From Micrococcaceae bacterium Sec5.8 (lineage in GTDB: Bacteria; Actinomycetota; Actinomycetes; Actinomycetales; Micrococcaceae): a stretch of DNA of 64,000 bases. Where the stretch lies: positions 3,806,956 to 3,870,955 of the forward strand of contig CP143429.1 of NCBI GenBank assembly GCA_039636775.1. The letters are read 5' to 3'. The notes under the pieces are model-generated. The model was not told the DNA's origin, made no database searches, and saw only the letters and a list, made by a program, of their open reading frames with translations. A program made the translations under genes and the position numbers. Positions 62,958 to 64,000 of the stretch are shown one piece after another (position 1 is the first letter of the stretch; every line of letters starts with the position of its first letter).

Positions 62958-63360
62958 GCGGGGTCCCTTCCTGTGTTGTCTCGCTAGAAACTGAAGTAGC
63001 AGCCTTAGGAAGGCGGCTGCTCAACCGTTTCATATTGGTTTCGAGGGCGGTGTCATAGTCTGATCGCAGTTGGTCCCAGCTGGCACTCGCCGCGGCGGGC
63101 AGAGCCCGGACCACGATGGCGTACCCACTGCCGTAGTTCTGCAACGACAAGGCACCGATTTCTCTCAGTCTCCTCTTAACGAGGTTCCTGACAACAGCGT
63201 TCCCGACACTCTTGGAAACGATGAATCCGATCCGGCTTGGTTCATCGGCAGCCAAAGCTGCCGTATATAACACTACGTTCCGGCGTCCATTGCGGACACC
63301 GGAACGTACAGTTGTGGAAAAATCGGTTGGTGTCCTCAGACGGTTGCGGGTGGCCAGCAC
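62950..63360 (-). CDS. rnpA: Ribonuclease P protein component
   Basis: 136 residues, GTG start. Conserved basic motif RNLVKRRLREIGAL and an N-terminal RLRTPTDFSTTVRSG typical of RnpA. It helps the RNase P RNA process tRNA 5' leaders. The RNA subunit gene is not in this window. Located 41 bases after rpmH, as in most bacteria. Confidence 0.95.
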   Translation of the reverse strand: MLATRNRLRTPTDFSTTVRSGVRNGRRNVVLYTAALAADEPSRIGFIVSKSVGNAVVRNLVKRRLREIGALSLQNYGSGYAIVVRALPAAASASWDQLRSDYDTALETNMKRLSSRLPKAATSVSSETTQEGTPRA

Positions 63361-63401
63361 CTTTAAACTCGCACAGGGATGTGGACCGACGAGTCAGTTA
63401 T

Positions 63402-63539
63402 TTAGGCCGACAGCTCGGTGCGGCCCTTGCCACGACGGGCTGCCAAAATGGCACGGCCGGCACGGGTACGCATACGAAGGCGGAAGCCGTGCTTCTTGGC
63501 TCGACGGCGGTTATTCGGCTGAAAAGTCCGCTTGCTCAC
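63402..63539 (-). CDS. rpmH: 50S ribosomal protein bL34
   Basis: 45 residues: [20 protein letters not shown], then [20 protein letters not shown] and TELSA. GTG start at 63539, with GGAG 8 bases before it. It is a standard marker of the origin region, divergent from dnaA. Confidence 0.95.
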   Translation of the reverse strand: MSKRTFQPNNRRRAKKHGFRLRMRTRAGRAILAARRGKGRTELSA

Positions 63540-64000
63540 GTTAGTTACTCCAGTGGGATCAAAGGTGCGCCCACCCGATCAAGGGGAAGAACTGGTCGAC
63601 GCTAAGTTTTGTATGTGCCGCTTCCCTCGACTCGCACGACACATACGTCGGGAGAGAAACAAAAGAGGCGAAAAGCGTACACATGGGACTTCACAACGTT
63701 AGGGCTTGCCGCCCTCCCGAGTCAAACCAGAGTCCATCCGCAGATTTTCCACAGGTGTGGCTAAGTCCTGCTCCAGCCTGTGGACGAAGCACTCCACCCG
63801 GCCGGATTTCGAACTACACCGTTGTGATTATCCACAGCATAGAACCCAGCTATCTTCTGGCATTTTCATCCTCTACAGTGGCTCAGTAGCCCATTATCCA
63901 CGGACTGTGCATAACCCTGTGGATTGTGCGGTCTCCAGTGCGCTGGATCGACCCGCCCGGCTGAAGGTAATGAAGGCAAGCAAGTTTGAGGAACTGATCG
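63540..64000. other. rpmH-dnaA intergenic region, origin-proximal
   Basis: No gene found. DnaA-box sequences cluster here: TTATCCACA at 63828-63836 (perfect); TTTTCCACA at 63745-63753, TTATCCACG at 63894-63902 and TGTGCATAA at 63906-63914 (one mismatch each); TGTGGATTG at 63918-63926 (two mismatches). These fit the dnaA promoter/oriC side of the origin. dnaA itself is expected on the plus strand just past 64000; its start is not seen. Confidence 0.75.
63828..63836 (+). promoter_or_regulatory. DnaA box (perfect), origin-proximal
   Basis: TTATCCACA, in the expected dnaA promoter region. Confidence 0.7.

Noticed and set aside
1-64000. tRNA, rRNA, insertion sequences, prophage or CRISPR arrays
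   Set aside because: No cloverleaf-compatible sequence, transposase, integrase or phage gene was recognised by reading; a tRNAscan or profile search would be decisive.

Overview
The window looks like about 64 kb of an actinobacterial chromosome flanking the replication origin. High G+C, gene order and protein character fit a Micrococcaceae member of the Arthrobacter/Pseudarthrobacter type; this is inferred from gene families and synteny, as no rRNA is present. The right edge lies at the rpmH-dnaA intergenic space. The minus strand there reads rpmH, rnpA, yidD, yidC, khpB (jag), rsmG, parA, parB. The murJ / pseudokinase / trxB / trxA block points the other way.

Region by region. 1-3900: end of a universal stress protein, then a CsoR-controlled copper export operon (csoR-copZ-copA) with a strong terminator, two operator palindromes and an unusual 4 x 14 bp tandem repeat upstream. 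3900-10550: accessory genes (DUF2277, EamA exporter, CGNR regulator, lipoprotein, two small membrane proteins, MATE exporter, double-hotdog thioesterase). 10546-17477: dnaB, a DnaA-box cluster, two membrane-anchored proteins with bL12 C-terminal-like segments, an FMN reductase, a PhzF protein, then the rpsF-ssb-rpsR-rplI operon. 17.7-28.4 kb: DUF1345 protein, M18 aminopeptidase, amino-acid permease, a two-component system with an ABC exporter, a PAP2-lipid kinase fusion and an MFS transporter. 28.6-34.0 kb: a lactate utilisation locus (FAD/Fe-S dehydrogenase, lactate permease, divergent GntR/FCD regulator with a perfect LldR-type operator). 34.0-44.8 kb: ABC-F ATPase, lipoprotein transpeptidase, a second two-component system divergent from an FtsX/ATPase ABC pair, an FAD oxidoreductase and a GT87 membrane glycosyltransferase. 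45.5-53.5 kb: histidine phosphatase, CCA-adding enzyme, NUDIX hydrolase, murJ, pseudokinase-like MurJ partner, and trxBA behind a SigR-type promoter.

53.5-57.8 kb is the most unusual stretch: about 4.3 kb with no convincing gene, lower G+C than its surroundings, and nine perfect parS sites; a tenth lies inside parA. It also carries a perfect DnaA box. It reads as a non-coding centromere-like segment where ParB would load, next to the genes that use it. In mycobacteria this position holds cwlM and another gene, and DUF6049 lies between the NUDIX gene and murJ; neither is visible here.

No tRNA, rRNA, CRISPR array, insertion sequence or prophage was recognised. Long antisense open frames, common in high-G+C DNA, were left out.
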